Positions 26,382-34,607 of a DNA stretch of 64,000 nt are shown here, in pieces. Origin of the DNA: CAWCKS01 sp963763485. Its GTDB lineage: Bacteria > Pseudomonadota > Alphaproteobacteria > Rhizobiales > Xanthobacteraceae. Each line of letters opens with the position of its first letter. Within the stretch, counting starts at the first letter, position 1. The translations under genes were made by a program, and so were the position numbers. The stretch lies in NCBI GenBank assembly GCA_963763485.1, contig CAVXOW010000005.1:1054001-1118000 (forward strand). The letters are read 5' to 3'. The notes under the pieces are model-generated. The model ran no database searches, was not told the origin of the DNA, and saw only the letters and a program-made list of their open reading frames with translations.

Positions 26382-27023
26382 GTGACACAGCAGTTTGCGC
26401 GTTCCATCAAGAGATCGTCGCGCTTGCCTCGTGCGATCGCCATGTTCGCATGTCTCGCCGTTTTCACGTCTGCGGGTGCGCCCGTAGCGCGCGGTGCCGA
26501 GCCGGTAGGTGAAGTTCAGGACCTCAAGGGAGAGGCGTTCGCTGATGCCGTCCAGCAGCATCGAACCCTCGAGAAGAACTCGCCGGTGTATGTGGGAGAT
26601 CGCATCTCGACCGGGCCGGCATCGCGTCTGACGATGCACCTGGGGACGGATACCACAATACAGCTCGGCGAAAAGACGCAACTCGTCATTGATCAGTTCT
26701 TGCCCGAGACGGGTGGCCAGATCTCGCTTGAGTCCGGGCCTATGCTCTTTGACAGACCCGCCGGCGCGCGCCGAATTCCAATGCAAATACGCAGCGCCTA
26801 CGCATTGATCGCGGTTCGCGGCACGCAGTTCTTTGCAGGGCCGAGCAATGGCGTGTTCGGCGTGTTCGTCGAGAGCGGGACGCTCGAAGTCTCCGGCGCG
26901 GGAACGACGGTCATGTTGTCGACCGGCCAAGGCACCAATCTGCAGAACCCGGGCGCCGCTCCGACACCTCCCGTCAATTGGGGGCAGCCGCGTATCGATG
27001 CCGCATATCAAAGCGTACGCTGA
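26382..27023 (+). CDS. FecR-domain periplasmic protein
   Basis: About 213 residues. A basic N-terminus is followed by a signal-like segment MFACLAVFTSAGAPVARGA. The FecR domain spans about residues 55-170: VYVGDRISTGPASRLTMHLG, TTIQLGEKTQLVIDQFLPET, ALIAVRGTQFFAGPSNGVFG, FVESGTLEVSGAGTTVMLST. FecR domains sense signals in the periplasm and pass them to membrane partners. Here it precedes a Crp-type regulator and a CHASE2 cyclase, a grouping I recall in other bacteria; a sensory partnership is inferred. The start is uncertain: GTG at 26382, TTG at 26373 or ATG at 26442. Confidence 0.8.
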   Translation: MTQQFARSIKRSSRLPRAIAMFACLAVFTSAGAPVARGAEPVGEVQDLKGEAFADAVQQHRTLEKNSPVYVGDRISTGPASRLTMHLGTDTTIQLGEKTQLVIDQFLPETGGQISLESGPMLFDRPAGARRIPMQIRSAYALIAVRGTQFFAGPSNGVFGVFVESGTLEVSGAGTTVMLSTGQGTNLQNPGAAPTPPVNWGQPRIDAAYQSVR

Positions 27024-27110
27024 CGACCGGCTTGCCAACGTCTCCCGCTGTCAACGTAAAAATGTAATGGATAGCGTTTGTTTCCGAATTGATTGATTGA
27101 GCGATTCGTC

Positions 27111-27803
27111 ATGAGCTCTCTGATCGATCTGCTTGCAAAGACAGAACTGTTCGGCGGACTGGCGTCTGACGAGCTCGCCGCTTGCGCTGCCCTGTTTCGC
27201 GAGGTCAAGTTCGTCAAAGGCCAGTCACTGTTCGTGCGCGGCGAGAAAGCCAACAGTCTTTATCTCGTCGCACAAGGACGCGTGCGGCTTGCGATCACGA
27301 CGGAAGACGGCAAGGAGCTGAGCTTTCGGCACACCGTGGTCGGCGAAATCTTTGGCGAAGTCGGGATCCTCGATGGCGGCGTGCGAACGGCCGACGCTAC
27401 TGCGTTGACACCGGTGATCGCCTATAGGTTGGATCAGAACGATTTCCATCACCTCTGGTCAACGCGAAAGTCGGTCGCTGCGCGGCTTATCGCGTTCCTG
27501 TGTCAGCGCCTGCGCGAAACCAGCTACCAGCTGGAATTGATCGCGCTGCACCCGATGCATGTGCGGCTGGCGCGTTTCTTTGTGGTCGCAGTCGGCAATC
27601 GGAAACCCCCGCCGGGAAAACGGATTCCGATCGAGCTTGGCATGTCGCAGAACGAGATCGCGTTGTTGCTGGGTGCCAGCCGGCCGAAGATTAACGAGGC
27701 GCTCGGTACGCTGGAGAAATCGGGAGCGATCAACCGGACCATCGATCGCATCTTCTGCGATCCGGCAAAGCTTGGTGAGATCGCACGTTCAACGAATGCT
27801 TAG
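27111..27803 (+). CDS. Crp/Fnr-family transcriptional regulator
   Basis: 230 residues (MSSLIDLLAKTELFGGLASD). The N-terminal cyclic-nucleotide-binding barrel shows FVRGEKANSLYLVAQGRVRL and the phosphate-binding loop region VGEIFGEVGILDGGVRTADA. The C-terminal winged HTH is ELGMSQNEIALLLGASRPKI then NEALGTLEKSGAINRT. There is no Fnr-type Cys cluster, so a cyclic nucleotide is the likely effector. It overlaps the start of the CHASE2 adenylate cyclase by 8 bases, which argues that cAMP made by that protein controls it. The best candidate to bind the five 18-bp palindromes of this locus (inferred). Confidence 0.88.
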   Translation: MSSLIDLLAKTELFGGLASDELAACAALFREVKFVKGQSLFVRGEKANSLYLVAQGRVRLAITTEDGKELSFRHTVVGEIFGEVGILDGGVRTADATALTPVIAYRLDQNDFHHLWSTRKSVAARLIAFLCQRLRETSYQLELIALHPMHVRLARFFVVAVGNRKPPPGKRIPIELGMSQNEIALLLGASRPKINEALGTLEKSGAINRTIDRIFCDPAKLGEIARSTNA

Positions 27804-29916
27804 ACTGATCGGTCGCAATCGTCCGGGCGTATTGGGCGGCATACTCGCCTTCCTGGTCCTTGCGGCCGCGCAGTGGGTCGCACCGGCCGAATGGTCGAGC
27901 GTCCTTCGTGAGCGTGGGTTTGATGCGGTGCTGGCCGGCGATTTGCAACTGCGAGATCGCCTGGTGCGCGCGCCCACCGACCGACCCGGCGTCGTGGTGA
28001 TCGACATCGATCGACGCACGATTGCTACGCTCGGCGACTGGCCTTGGCCGCGCGAGACGATGGCGCGTTTGGTCAGCGCCGTCGCCGACGCAAGTCCCAA
28101 GGCGGTTGCGATCGACGTGTTGTTTGCCGGCCCCGACACGCGTTCGCCGGCAGCGCTGGCGCGTCGGTTTGAGGGCGTCGCCCGGAATTCGTCAACCTAC
28201 GCGGTGGCTTCTGCACTGGTCGACGGCGATGAACGACTTGCATCCGCGATTGCCGCCGGGCCCACGGCGCTCGGATCTACGCTCGATACTAGCGCTGGGC
28301 AGAGCGGCCGCTCGGTCGCAGTCTTGCGGCGCGGTCCGATCATGCTCGGGGACGTCTGGCGCGCGCCGGGCGCAAGTGAACCCGTGACATCGCTTACCGA
28401 AGGCGCGGCGGGTATCGGCATCATGTCGCTGCCGGGCGACCCCGACGGCAAGGTTCGTCGCGTTCCGTTGCTGGTAGGTGTCGGCGAGACGCTCCGCCCG
28501 GGTCTTGCGGTCGAAGCTGTCCGACTGTCCCAACACGCATCGACCCTGATCCTCGAAGCCAATCCGCAACAGCTCGTCATTGGTGATCTGAGGCTGGCCT
28601 TGCCGACCGACGGATTCTTGCGGCTCGTGCCGGTCAACCAGGATCGACAGGTCGCGCGCACAATATCGGCGCTTGACGTCATGCAGGGTTCCGGCAAGGA
28701 CGCGCGTCTCGCAGGGGCGATCACGCTGATCGGTGGCTCGGCGCCCGAGCTCGGCGGACTGCGTCAGATGCCACGCGATCCCCTGGCACCGTCGGTCCAG
28801 ATCGAAGCCAATGCGATCGAGCAAATCACTTCGCAACGTGCGCCGCTTCCGGTGTCTGGGGCAGCGCAAGTCATTCTGACCATCGTCCTCGGCGTCGTTG
28901 CGCTTGTAGTCGCGGTCACAACCCCGCCGGCGTTTGGCGTTGCCTTGGCGGGCGTCGTGATCGGTGCGGTCTGGCTTTGTGCAGTCGGGCTTTCGCTATC
29001 TTTCGATCGGTTAATCGATCCGCTGACCCCGTCGATCAGCGCGGCCGCAACGTTCATGACCGCATCGATCGGCTCGTTCGTTACCGTCACCCGACGTGAA
29101 GCCCGCATCCGCAATCGTTTCGCGCAGCATCTCGCGCCCGAAGTAGTCAGGCGCATCGCCGAAAACCCGGATATGCTGAAGCTGCGCGCCGAGAAGCGCG
29201 AAGTTACCGCGCTGTTCACCGACATCGAGGGCTTTACCGCGATGACACATCGCGCCGGACCGGAGCAGCTTGTTGCCGAACTCGATGGCTACATCGAAGG
29301 CGTCGCCACCATCATCATGGATCACGGCGGCATGGTCGATAAAATTGTCGGTGACGCCGTGCACGCCCTGTTCAACGCACCGATCGATCTCGCCGATCAT
29401 GCTGCGCGTGCGGTCGATTGCGCAGTCGAGGTGCGGAGCTGGACCGAGCAATATCGCGCGCGCGAGAGCGCCCGGCAGATCGGTTTCGGGCGCACGCGGA
29501 TCGGCATCGAGACGGGCGAGGCGGTTGTCGGCGACATCGGCATCCGTTCCAAGCTCGACTACACCGCCCATGGCGATGCCATCAATTCGGCGGCTCGGCT
29601 CGAAGCCCTGAACAAGGACCTCGGCTCGTCGATCTGTGTCGGACCGGTGGCCGCCTCGCGCTGTGCGCCGTCAAAGTTGCGTCCGCTCGGGACAGTCTCA
29701 CTGCGCGGGCTCGACGACCCAATCTCGATTTTCGAGCCATGGCCAGCAACAATGCCGGTCGGGTGGCATGAGCGCTACCTCGCAGCGAACCTCGCGGCAG
29801 GGTCCGAACCGGCGCGGGCTGCGGCCCTGTTCGAAGCACTCGCTGCCGAATTGCCCTCCGACCCTGTGGCAGCCCGCATAGCGCAACGCCTGCGTCACCT
29901 GACTCCCGGTCCGTGA
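27796..29916 (+). CDS. CHASE2-domain class III adenylate/guanylate cyclase
   Basis: 706 residues. Topology: membrane segment at about 15-32 (LGGILAFLVLAAAQWVAPA), extracytoplasmic CHASE2 sensor about 35-335 (GVVVIDIDRRTIATLGDWPW, GIGIMSLPGDPDGKVRRVPL), two or three further membrane segments about 350-425, then the cyclase domain about 469-620. Catalytic features: TALFTDIEGFTAM (first metal Asp), DKIVGDAVHALFNAP (second Asp), RIGIETGEAVVGDIG and LDYTAHGDAINSAARLEALN (transition-state Asn/Arg). It would make cAMP (or cGMP) in response to a periplasmic signal, maybe through the FecR protein. The start overlaps the Crp-type gene stop, so they are coupled. Confidence 0.9.
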   Translation: MLRLIGRNRPGVLGGILAFLVLAAAQWVAPAEWSSVLRERGFDAVLAGDLQLRDRLVRAPTDRPGVVVIDIDRRTIATLGDWPWPRETMARLVSAVADASPKAVAIDVLFAGPDTRSPAALARRFEGVARNSSTYAVASALVDGDERLASAIAAGPTALGSTLDTSAGQSGRSVAVLRRGPIMLGDVWRAPGASEPVTSLTEGAAGIGIMSLPGDPDGKVRRVPLLVGVGETLRPGLAVEAVRLSQHASTLILEANPQQLVIGDLRLALPTDGFLRLVPVNQDRQVARTISALDVMQGSGKDARLAGAITLIGGSAPELGGLRQMPRDPLAPSVQIEANAIEQITSQRAPLPVSGAAQVILTIVLGVVALVVAVTTPPAFGVALAGVVIGAVWLCAVGLSLSFDRLIDPLTPSISAAATFMTASIGSFVTVTRREARIRNRFAQHLAPEVVRRIAENPDMLKLRAEKREVTALFTDIEGFTAMTHRAGPEQLVAELDGYIEGVATIIMDHGGMVDKIVGDAVHALFNAPIDLADHAARAVDCAVEVRSWTEQYRARESARQIGFGRTRIGIETGEAVVGDIGIRSKLDYTAHGDAINSAARLEALNKDLGSSICVGPVAASRCAPSKLRPLGTVSLRGLDDPISIFEPWPATMPVGWHERYLAANLAAGSEPARAAALFEALAAELPSDPVAARIAQRLRHLTPGP

Positions 29917-29933
29917 TCTCCAGCACACTCGGC

Positions 29934-29951
29934 TTGTCCCTCCCGGGACAG
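29934..29951. promoter_or_regulatory. Operator-like palindrome 3 (RTX protein 3)
   Basis: TTGTCCCTCCCGGGACAG: TGTCCC and GGGACA around TCCC, the same TGT-N3-N4-N3-ACA frame as the other four. It ends 88 bp before the RTX3 start. It follows the cyclase stop by 17 bases, so it could also be read as a hairpin at that transcript's end. Confidence 0.5.
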
Positions 29952-30039
29952 CCGGCTTCCTCCCGATAGCGCATCCTCCACGGCATGGATGGGACGCGAA
30001 TGGTCGCGATCCCAAGCAAGCTCTCAAAGGAGATGTGTC

Positions 30040-32046
30040 GTGACCAAGATCTGGCAAGGAACCCACGATAACGACGTGCTCGTGGGCTCGAATACCGAAC
30101 AGAACGAGTTTTTTAATCTCGGCATTGGCAATGACGTGGCAATCGGCGGGCATCTCAATGACCGCTTTCACATGCTTGTCGATCAGCAGGTCGACAAAGT
30201 GGACGGAGGTGCCGGCGAAGACACTATCGATTACAGCGGCGCCGACCGAGCGGTGAATGTCAACCTTTCGACCGGTGTCGTCACTGCGGGCTTTTCCGTC
30301 GCGGGAACGCCCCTCTCAACCCCGCATGAGGTCGCCGTGGTCAAGAACGTCGAAGACGTCGTCGGGTCGAAATTTAGCGACACGATCGTGGGCTCATCGG
30401 GCGACAACCGCCTCGACGGCGGCGCCGGCAACGACACCATTCACGCCGGCGACGGTAACGACACGCTGATCGGCGGGACCGGGACCAACCTTCTCGATGG
30501 TGGCAACGGCATCGATACCGCCGATTACTCTTCAGCCCAACACTGGGTGTTCGCAGATCTTGCGACCGGCGAGGGCGTTCAACTTGATTCGTCATACAAC
30601 GTCGTTGCGCAGGACTCGTATGTCTCGATCGAGAACCTTACCGGCTCGTCCCAGGCCGACATCCTGATCGGTGACGCCAACGCCAACGTGATCAACGGTG
30701 GTGACGGGAACGACGTGGTCCAGGGCGGTAGTGGCGGTGATACGCTGCATGGCGGTAACGGCGACGACCAGCTCATCGGTGACAACTTTCTGGCCGCCAC
30801 CGCCAATTCCACGACTTACATGTTCGGCGATGACGGCAACGACACGCTGTCCGGAAGTGCCGGCAAGGACGTGATGGATGGTGGCACCGGCAGCGACTGG
30901 GCCGACTACGGGGAGCAGGATTTCGATCCGCAGCTCGGCTATCAGGCTCACCTGGGGCACGACTATGCGGGCGTCACTGTCGACTTGTCGACCGGCACCG
31001 GCCACGGCGGTTACGCCGAGGGCGACACCTACGTCAACATCGAGAACGTTCGTGGCACTGAAGGCGACGACGTCATCACCGGTGACGGCAATGATAACAT
31101 CCTGGTCGGCATCGACGGCAACGACGTCATCCACGGCGGCGGCGGCAACGACACGTTGATGGGCAACGGCCAGCTGTTCGGCGACGCCGGCAACGACACT
31201 TTCATGGCTATGGGGTCGGGAAGCACCGTCTATGACGGTGGCGAAGGGTCGGACACCGTCGACTACTCGCAGTCCTCGGGTCGGGTCGTTGTCGATCTCG
31301 GCGGCACACTCTCGATATTGGGCATCCAGAGCGGCGAGCTCGACAGCCAGGGTCACCTGGCCAGCCACGACAGCTACAGCAACATCGAGAATATCACCGG
31401 CAGCCAGCACGATGACATGATCCTCGGCGACAACAATGACAACGTCGTCAACGGTAATGGTGGCGACGACGTGCTCTACGGCTTCGGCGGTAACGACACC
31501 ATCAACGGCGGACAAGGCGACGACTTCATCGAAGGTGGCTTTGGCGCCGATCAGCTGGATGGCGGTGATGGTGTCAACACGCTCTCCTATGCCATGTCAT
31601 CGACCGGAGTGGTGATCAACCTTGCGAACGCGACAGCTTCGGGCGGCGACGCCAGCGGCGATGTGATCAGCAACTTTCAGAACGTCGTCGGTTCAGGTCA
31701 CGATGACGTCTTGGTTGGGTCGAACAGCAACAACCTGCTGTTCGAACAAGCGGGTCACGACATCATGGTCGGTGGTGGTGGCCAGGATACCTTCGCGTTC
31801 TCCTCGTTCCTGACCGGCACCACCATGATCGCGGACTTCCACATTGGCGAGGACAAGTTGGCGATCGTCGGCGGCGACTCGATGCAAGACCTTCATGTCA
31901 CGCAGACCTCCGGAGGAACGCTGATCACGTTCGACAACACGTCCGGCTCGATCCTGCTGGCTGGCGTCAATGCCCAGTCCTTTGTCCAGCACGAATTGAC
32001 CGAGGTCGTGTTCTCACAGACGATGGATCCGCTGATGCACGGCTGA
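30040..32046 (+). CDS. RTX-type calcium-binding secreted protein 3
   Basis: 668 residues from a GTG preceded by AAAGGAG (start VTKIWQGTHDNDVLVGSN). It has the densest RTX content of the locus: GGAGNDTIHAGDGNDTLIGG, GGDGNDVVQGGSGGDTLHGG, GGGGNDTLMGNG, GNGGDDVLYGFGGNDTINGG and more, separated by beta-strand spacers of the VDLSTGTGHGGYAEGDTYVN kind. The C-terminus (DTFAFSSFLTGTTMIADFHI, SGGTLITFDNTSGSILLAGV) is the typical secretion domain. No enzymatic domain or signal peptide. Role unknown: surface coat, adhesin or calcium sink are all possible. A strong terminator follows. Confidence 0.87.
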   Translation: MTKIWQGTHDNDVLVGSNTEQNEFFNLGIGNDVAIGGHLNDRFHMLVDQQVDKVDGGAGEDTIDYSGADRAVNVNLSTGVVTAGFSVAGTPLSTPHEVAVVKNVEDVVGSKFSDTIVGSSGDNRLDGGAGNDTIHAGDGNDTLIGGTGTNLLDGGNGIDTADYSSAQHWVFADLATGEGVQLDSSYNVVAQDSYVSIENLTGSSQADILIGDANANVINGGDGNDVVQGGSGGDTLHGGNGDDQLIGDNFLAATANSTTYMFGDDGNDTLSGSAGKDVMDGGTGSDWADYGEQDFDPQLGYQAHLGHDYAGVTVDLSTGTGHGGYAEGDTYVNIENVRGTEGDDVITGDGNDNILVGIDGNDVIHGGGGNDTLMGNGQLFGDAGNDTFMAMGSGSTVYDGGEGSDTVDYSQSSGRVVVDLGGTLSILGIQSGELDSQGHLASHDSYSNIENITGSQHDDMILGDNNDNVVNGNGGDDVLYGFGGNDTINGGQGDDFIEGGFGADQLDGGDGVNTLSYAMSSTGVVINLANATASGGDASGDVISNFQNVVGSGHDDVLVGSNSNNLLFEQAGHDIMVGGGGQDTFAFSSFLTGTTMIADFHIGEDKLAIVGGDSMQDLHVTQTSGGTLITFDNTSGSILLAGVNAQSFVQHELTEVVFSQTMDPLMHG

Positions 32047-32070
32047 TCACAACGCGACCTGCAATTGGGA

Positions 32071-32103
32071 ACCGGCGGGCCTTGGCCCGCCGGTCTTGTT
32101 TTT
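32071..32103 (+). terminator. Rho-independent terminator after RTX protein 3
   Basis: Stem ACCGGCGGGCC (32071-32081) pairs with GGCCCGCCGGT (32084-32094), followed by CTTGTTTTT. It lies 25 bp after the stop. Confidence 0.85.
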
Positions 32104-32152
32104 GGAGCGCATCCAACGTTTGGGGGACTTGGTGATGCAGGTCACGTCCCGT

Positions 32153-32170
32153 CTGTCACCGGGGTGACAG
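32153..32170. promoter_or_regulatory. Operator-like palindrome 4 (glycine-zipper protein)
   Basis: CTGTCACCGGGGTGACAG, a perfect dyad of CTGTCACC and GGTGACAG around GG, 140 bp before the start codon of the glycine-zipper gene. It is the clearest member of the set. Confidence 0.7.
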
Positions 32171-32310
32171 CCCTCACAGTCACGGAAGCGCACCTCCGCC
32201 ATCCTCTCCGCATGTTCGACGCGAAACAGCGCTCGCCGTCGAATTCTAATGTGAGATCAGAGGCTTAACGGAGCCGGGAGTCCGCGCTCCAAAACCATGC
32301 GGAGAGGACG

Positions 32311-34377
32311 ATGAGCAGCTTTGATGGAAACAATCACGATGGCTACGGCGCCGCCGGCGACGCGATCGGCAGCGTCGGTGACGCGATCGGCGGCGACGCC
32401 GGCGACGCCCTGAATACAATTGGAGACGTAGTCAGCGGCGGCACCACGGGAATTGGCGACCAGGCCGGCGATGCAATCGGTGGCGTCATCGACGGTCTCG
32501 GTCAGGAGATCGGCGGCGACGTCGGTCAGGTCATCAGCGACGTGTCCGGTGAGGTTGGCGACTTCGTCGGCGATGTTGTCACTGCGGGCCTCGATGCGGC
32601 TCTCAGCGGTGGCGCGGTCGCGCTCGGTGATATCGGCCAGGCTGCGCTCGGCGTGGCTGGCGACATCGCCAATGAAGCGGCTGGTGCGCTAGCTGACGCG
32701 ATTCGCGGCGAGGTCGGCCAGGATGTGGCTGGCTTTGTCAACGCGGTTGGCGAAGCGGCCGACGCTGTGAAGGACGGAATCGGTGCGGTCGAGGGCGTGG
32801 GTGGTGCGCTCGGCGGTGTCATCGGCGGCGCGGTCAACGGGATTGAAGGAATCGGCAGTGCCGTCATCGACGCTGTCACCGGCGCAGAGAGTGTTGCTGA
32901 TGCCGCAAATGGCGTGGTCGATGCGGCGTTCGGCGGCGTCGAAGGCGCCGTCGAAGGCGCGGCCAATGGTGTCGAAGGCGTCGTCGAAGGCGCCACCGGT
33001 GCAGTCGATGGCGCGCTCGGTGCGGTCGGCGACGTGGCAGGCGCCGCCGGCAGCCTGCTCGGCGATGCGGGCCAGGGCCTCGAAAATCTGGGCGACTCGA
33101 TTGGCGGTGTTGCCGGAGACATCGTCGGTGGTATCGGCCAGGGCCTCGAAGGTCTCGGCGAAGGGCTCGGTGCGGTTGGTGGTGCGCTTAACGCCGCTGG
33201 CGACGCGATCGGCTCGGCCGGCGAAGCGGTTGGCGGCGCGATTGGCGGTGCCGGCGAAGCTATTGGCGGTGCGATCGGCGACATTGGCGACGCCATCGGC
33301 GACGCGGTTGGCGGCGCGGTCGATGCGATCGGCGGCGCGGTTGGCGACGCAGTCGGCGCAATCGGCGGCTTTATTAGCGGCATTTTCGGCGGCGGTGATT
33401 CCAGCAATGATCATGGGCCGGCCGCCGGCGACGGTGCCGGTGAGGGTCCGACCGCTGGTGGCGAAGGGCCCTCGGGTGGCGGCGAAGGCAGTGGTGACAA
33501 CGGCGGCGGCAACACCGGTGGCGGCGAGAACGGCGGCACCAATGGTGGTGGTGGCGATAACAACGGCGGCGGTGACAACAACGGCGGCGGCGATAACAAT
33601 GGCGGCAGTGGCAATGAGGGCGGAATGCCCGACCCGAACGGCGACGGCTCAGGCGGCGGCAATGCTGGCACTGCGAACCCGGAGGGTGATGGTGGCGACG
33701 GTAACGAGGGCAACAGCCATGGTTCGATGATCGGTCACGCCGGCGGCGTCGGCGGCGGTGATGGTGGTGGCAGCGACGGCAATGGTAATGGTGGCGGCGG
33801 TGACGGCGAAGGCGAGAACGATAGCCTTGGCGATCTCGGCGCGATTGCTGGAGTCGGCACAGGCAGCGGCGGCGAACAGCAGGGCCATGGCCCGCTGCAC
33901 GATCCGGGTGAAGAAATGCCGGATCCGAACGGCGACGGCAAAGGTGGTCCGACCAGCAACGTTGCGTTCGGTGCGGCCGACCTCGCTGCGGTCCAGGCGC
34001 TGGAAGCCAGCGCTGCCAGCCAGGGTGCAGCGAGCCACGCCGGCGACGCCGGGATCATCATCGTCGGTGGTCACGACGCCGGCAGCTTCTGGGATCAGGC
34101 CGCAGGTGCGACGCAGGGCGTGACCGCAGTCACCTCGGCTTCGGCCTTTGCCGAGATCGCGGGCCAGAACCAGGCGGCGACCACGGCAACCGAGACTTCG
34201 GCGCACGACGTATCGAGCGCGCTGGACAGCTCGGCCCATACGGAGGCGCTAGTTGGTGGAGCGGCGCACGACGCGGGCTTTGCCGCGGTCGCCTTCGACC
34301 ACGCCGAGCTTGGTACTGCAGCGCTACACTCGATGTCGCTGGGTGCCAGTGCTTTCGCCAACCAGATGCACATCTAA
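32311..34377 (+). CDS. Giant glycine-zipper repeat protein, likely type I secretion substrate
   Basis: 688 residues, no signal peptide, ATG preceded by GGAGAGG. Residues about 10-362 consist of Gly/Ala/Asp/Ile/Val repeats with roughly heptad spacing (GDAIGSVGDAIGG, GEAVGGAIGGAGEAIGGAIG, DAVGGAVDAIGGAVGDAVGA): stacked GxxxG glycine zippers, suited to membrane insertion or self-assembly. Residues 363-550 are a Gly/Asn/Asp linker with GDNNGGG repeats and two MPDPNGDG motifs (about 439 and 536). Residues 550-688 are Ala-rich with scattered His and hydrophobic strands (GDAGIIIVGGHDAGSFWDQA), perhaps the secretion signal. The HlyD adaptor gene is next. The Caulobacter Cdz toxins are type I secreted glycine-zipper proteins, but far smaller; the relation is only an analogy. 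Confidence 0.8.
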   Translation: MSSFDGNNHDGYGAAGDAIGSVGDAIGGDAGDALNTIGDVVSGGTTGIGDQAGDAIGGVIDGLGQEIGGDVGQVISDVSGEVGDFVGDVVTAGLDAALSGGAVALGDIGQAALGVAGDIANEAAGALADAIRGEVGQDVAGFVNAVGEAADAVKDGIGAVEGVGGALGGVIGGAVNGIEGIGSAVIDAVTGAESVADAANGVVDAAFGGVEGAVEGAANGVEGVVEGATGAVDGALGAVGDVAGAAGSLLGDAGQGLENLGDSIGGVAGDIVGGIGQGLEGLGEGLGAVGGALNAAGDAIGSAGEAVGGAIGGAGEAIGGAIGDIGDAIGDAVGGAVDAIGGAVGDAVGAIGGFISGIFGGGDSSNDHGPAAGDGAGEGPTAGGEGPSGGGEGSGDNGGGNTGGGENGGTNGGGGDNNGGGDNNGGGDNNGGSGNEGGMPDPNGDGSGGGNAGTANPEGDGGDGNEGNSHGSMIGHAGGVGGGDGGGSDGNGNGGGGDGEGENDSLGDLGAIAGVGTGSGGEQQGHGPLHDPGEEMPDPNGDGKGGPTSNVAFGAADLAAVQALEASAASQGAASHAGDAGIIIVGGHDAGSFWDQAAGATQGVTAVTSASAFAEIAGQNQAATTATETSAHDVSSALDSSAHTEALVGGAAHDAGFAAVAFDHAELGTAALHSMSLGASAFANQMHI
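33550..33606 (+). repeat. Three tandem 18-bp units in the glycine-zipper gene
   Basis: The unit GGCGGTGACAACAACGGC and close variants repeat three times, encoding GGGDNN repeats in the linker. Such a run can vary in copy number by slippage. Confidence 0.65.
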
Positions 34378-34396
34378 GTATCTGCAAGTCAGGTCG

Positions 34397-34431
34397 GGCT
34401 GTCGCGGATGTTGTCCGCGGCAGCCTCTTTT
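34397..34431 (+). terminator. Rho-independent terminator after the glycine-zipper gene
   Basis: GGCTGTCGCGGA pairs with TCCGCGGCAGCC (one mismatch in 12), followed by TCTTTT. It lies 19 bp after the stop and may limit read-through into the HlyD gene. Confidence 0.75.
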
Positions 34432-34607
34432 GGTGCACGCCTTTACGTTGTTGCAGGGTTCGGAAGGCTTTTGCTGTCGAGCCATAGGCGGGCTAATGTG
34501 CGGTAGCGAATGTGACGTCCGGCGAGTCCCGGACGGAACAGTCGGGATGTCTGAGAACGTGCGAGTTCTGGGCGAGTTTCGCGCGATCAGGCGGTTGGGA
34601 ATTTCCG

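Noticed and set aside
30592..31515. 307-codon minus-strand ORF
   Set aside because: Mirror frame of RTX protein 3 repeats; its Val/Ala-rich product follows from the complement of GGN GAC codons.
33550..33606. CRISPR array
   Set aside because: The repeats are short, contiguous and in frame within a coding region, with no spacers; no cas genes are seen in the window.
32526..33713. Long minus-strand ORFs opposite the glycine-zipper gene
   Set aside because: Low-complexity GC repeats keep all frames open; the products are Pro/Ala/Ser or Arg/Ala runs without start signals. The plus frame has a good ribosome binding site.
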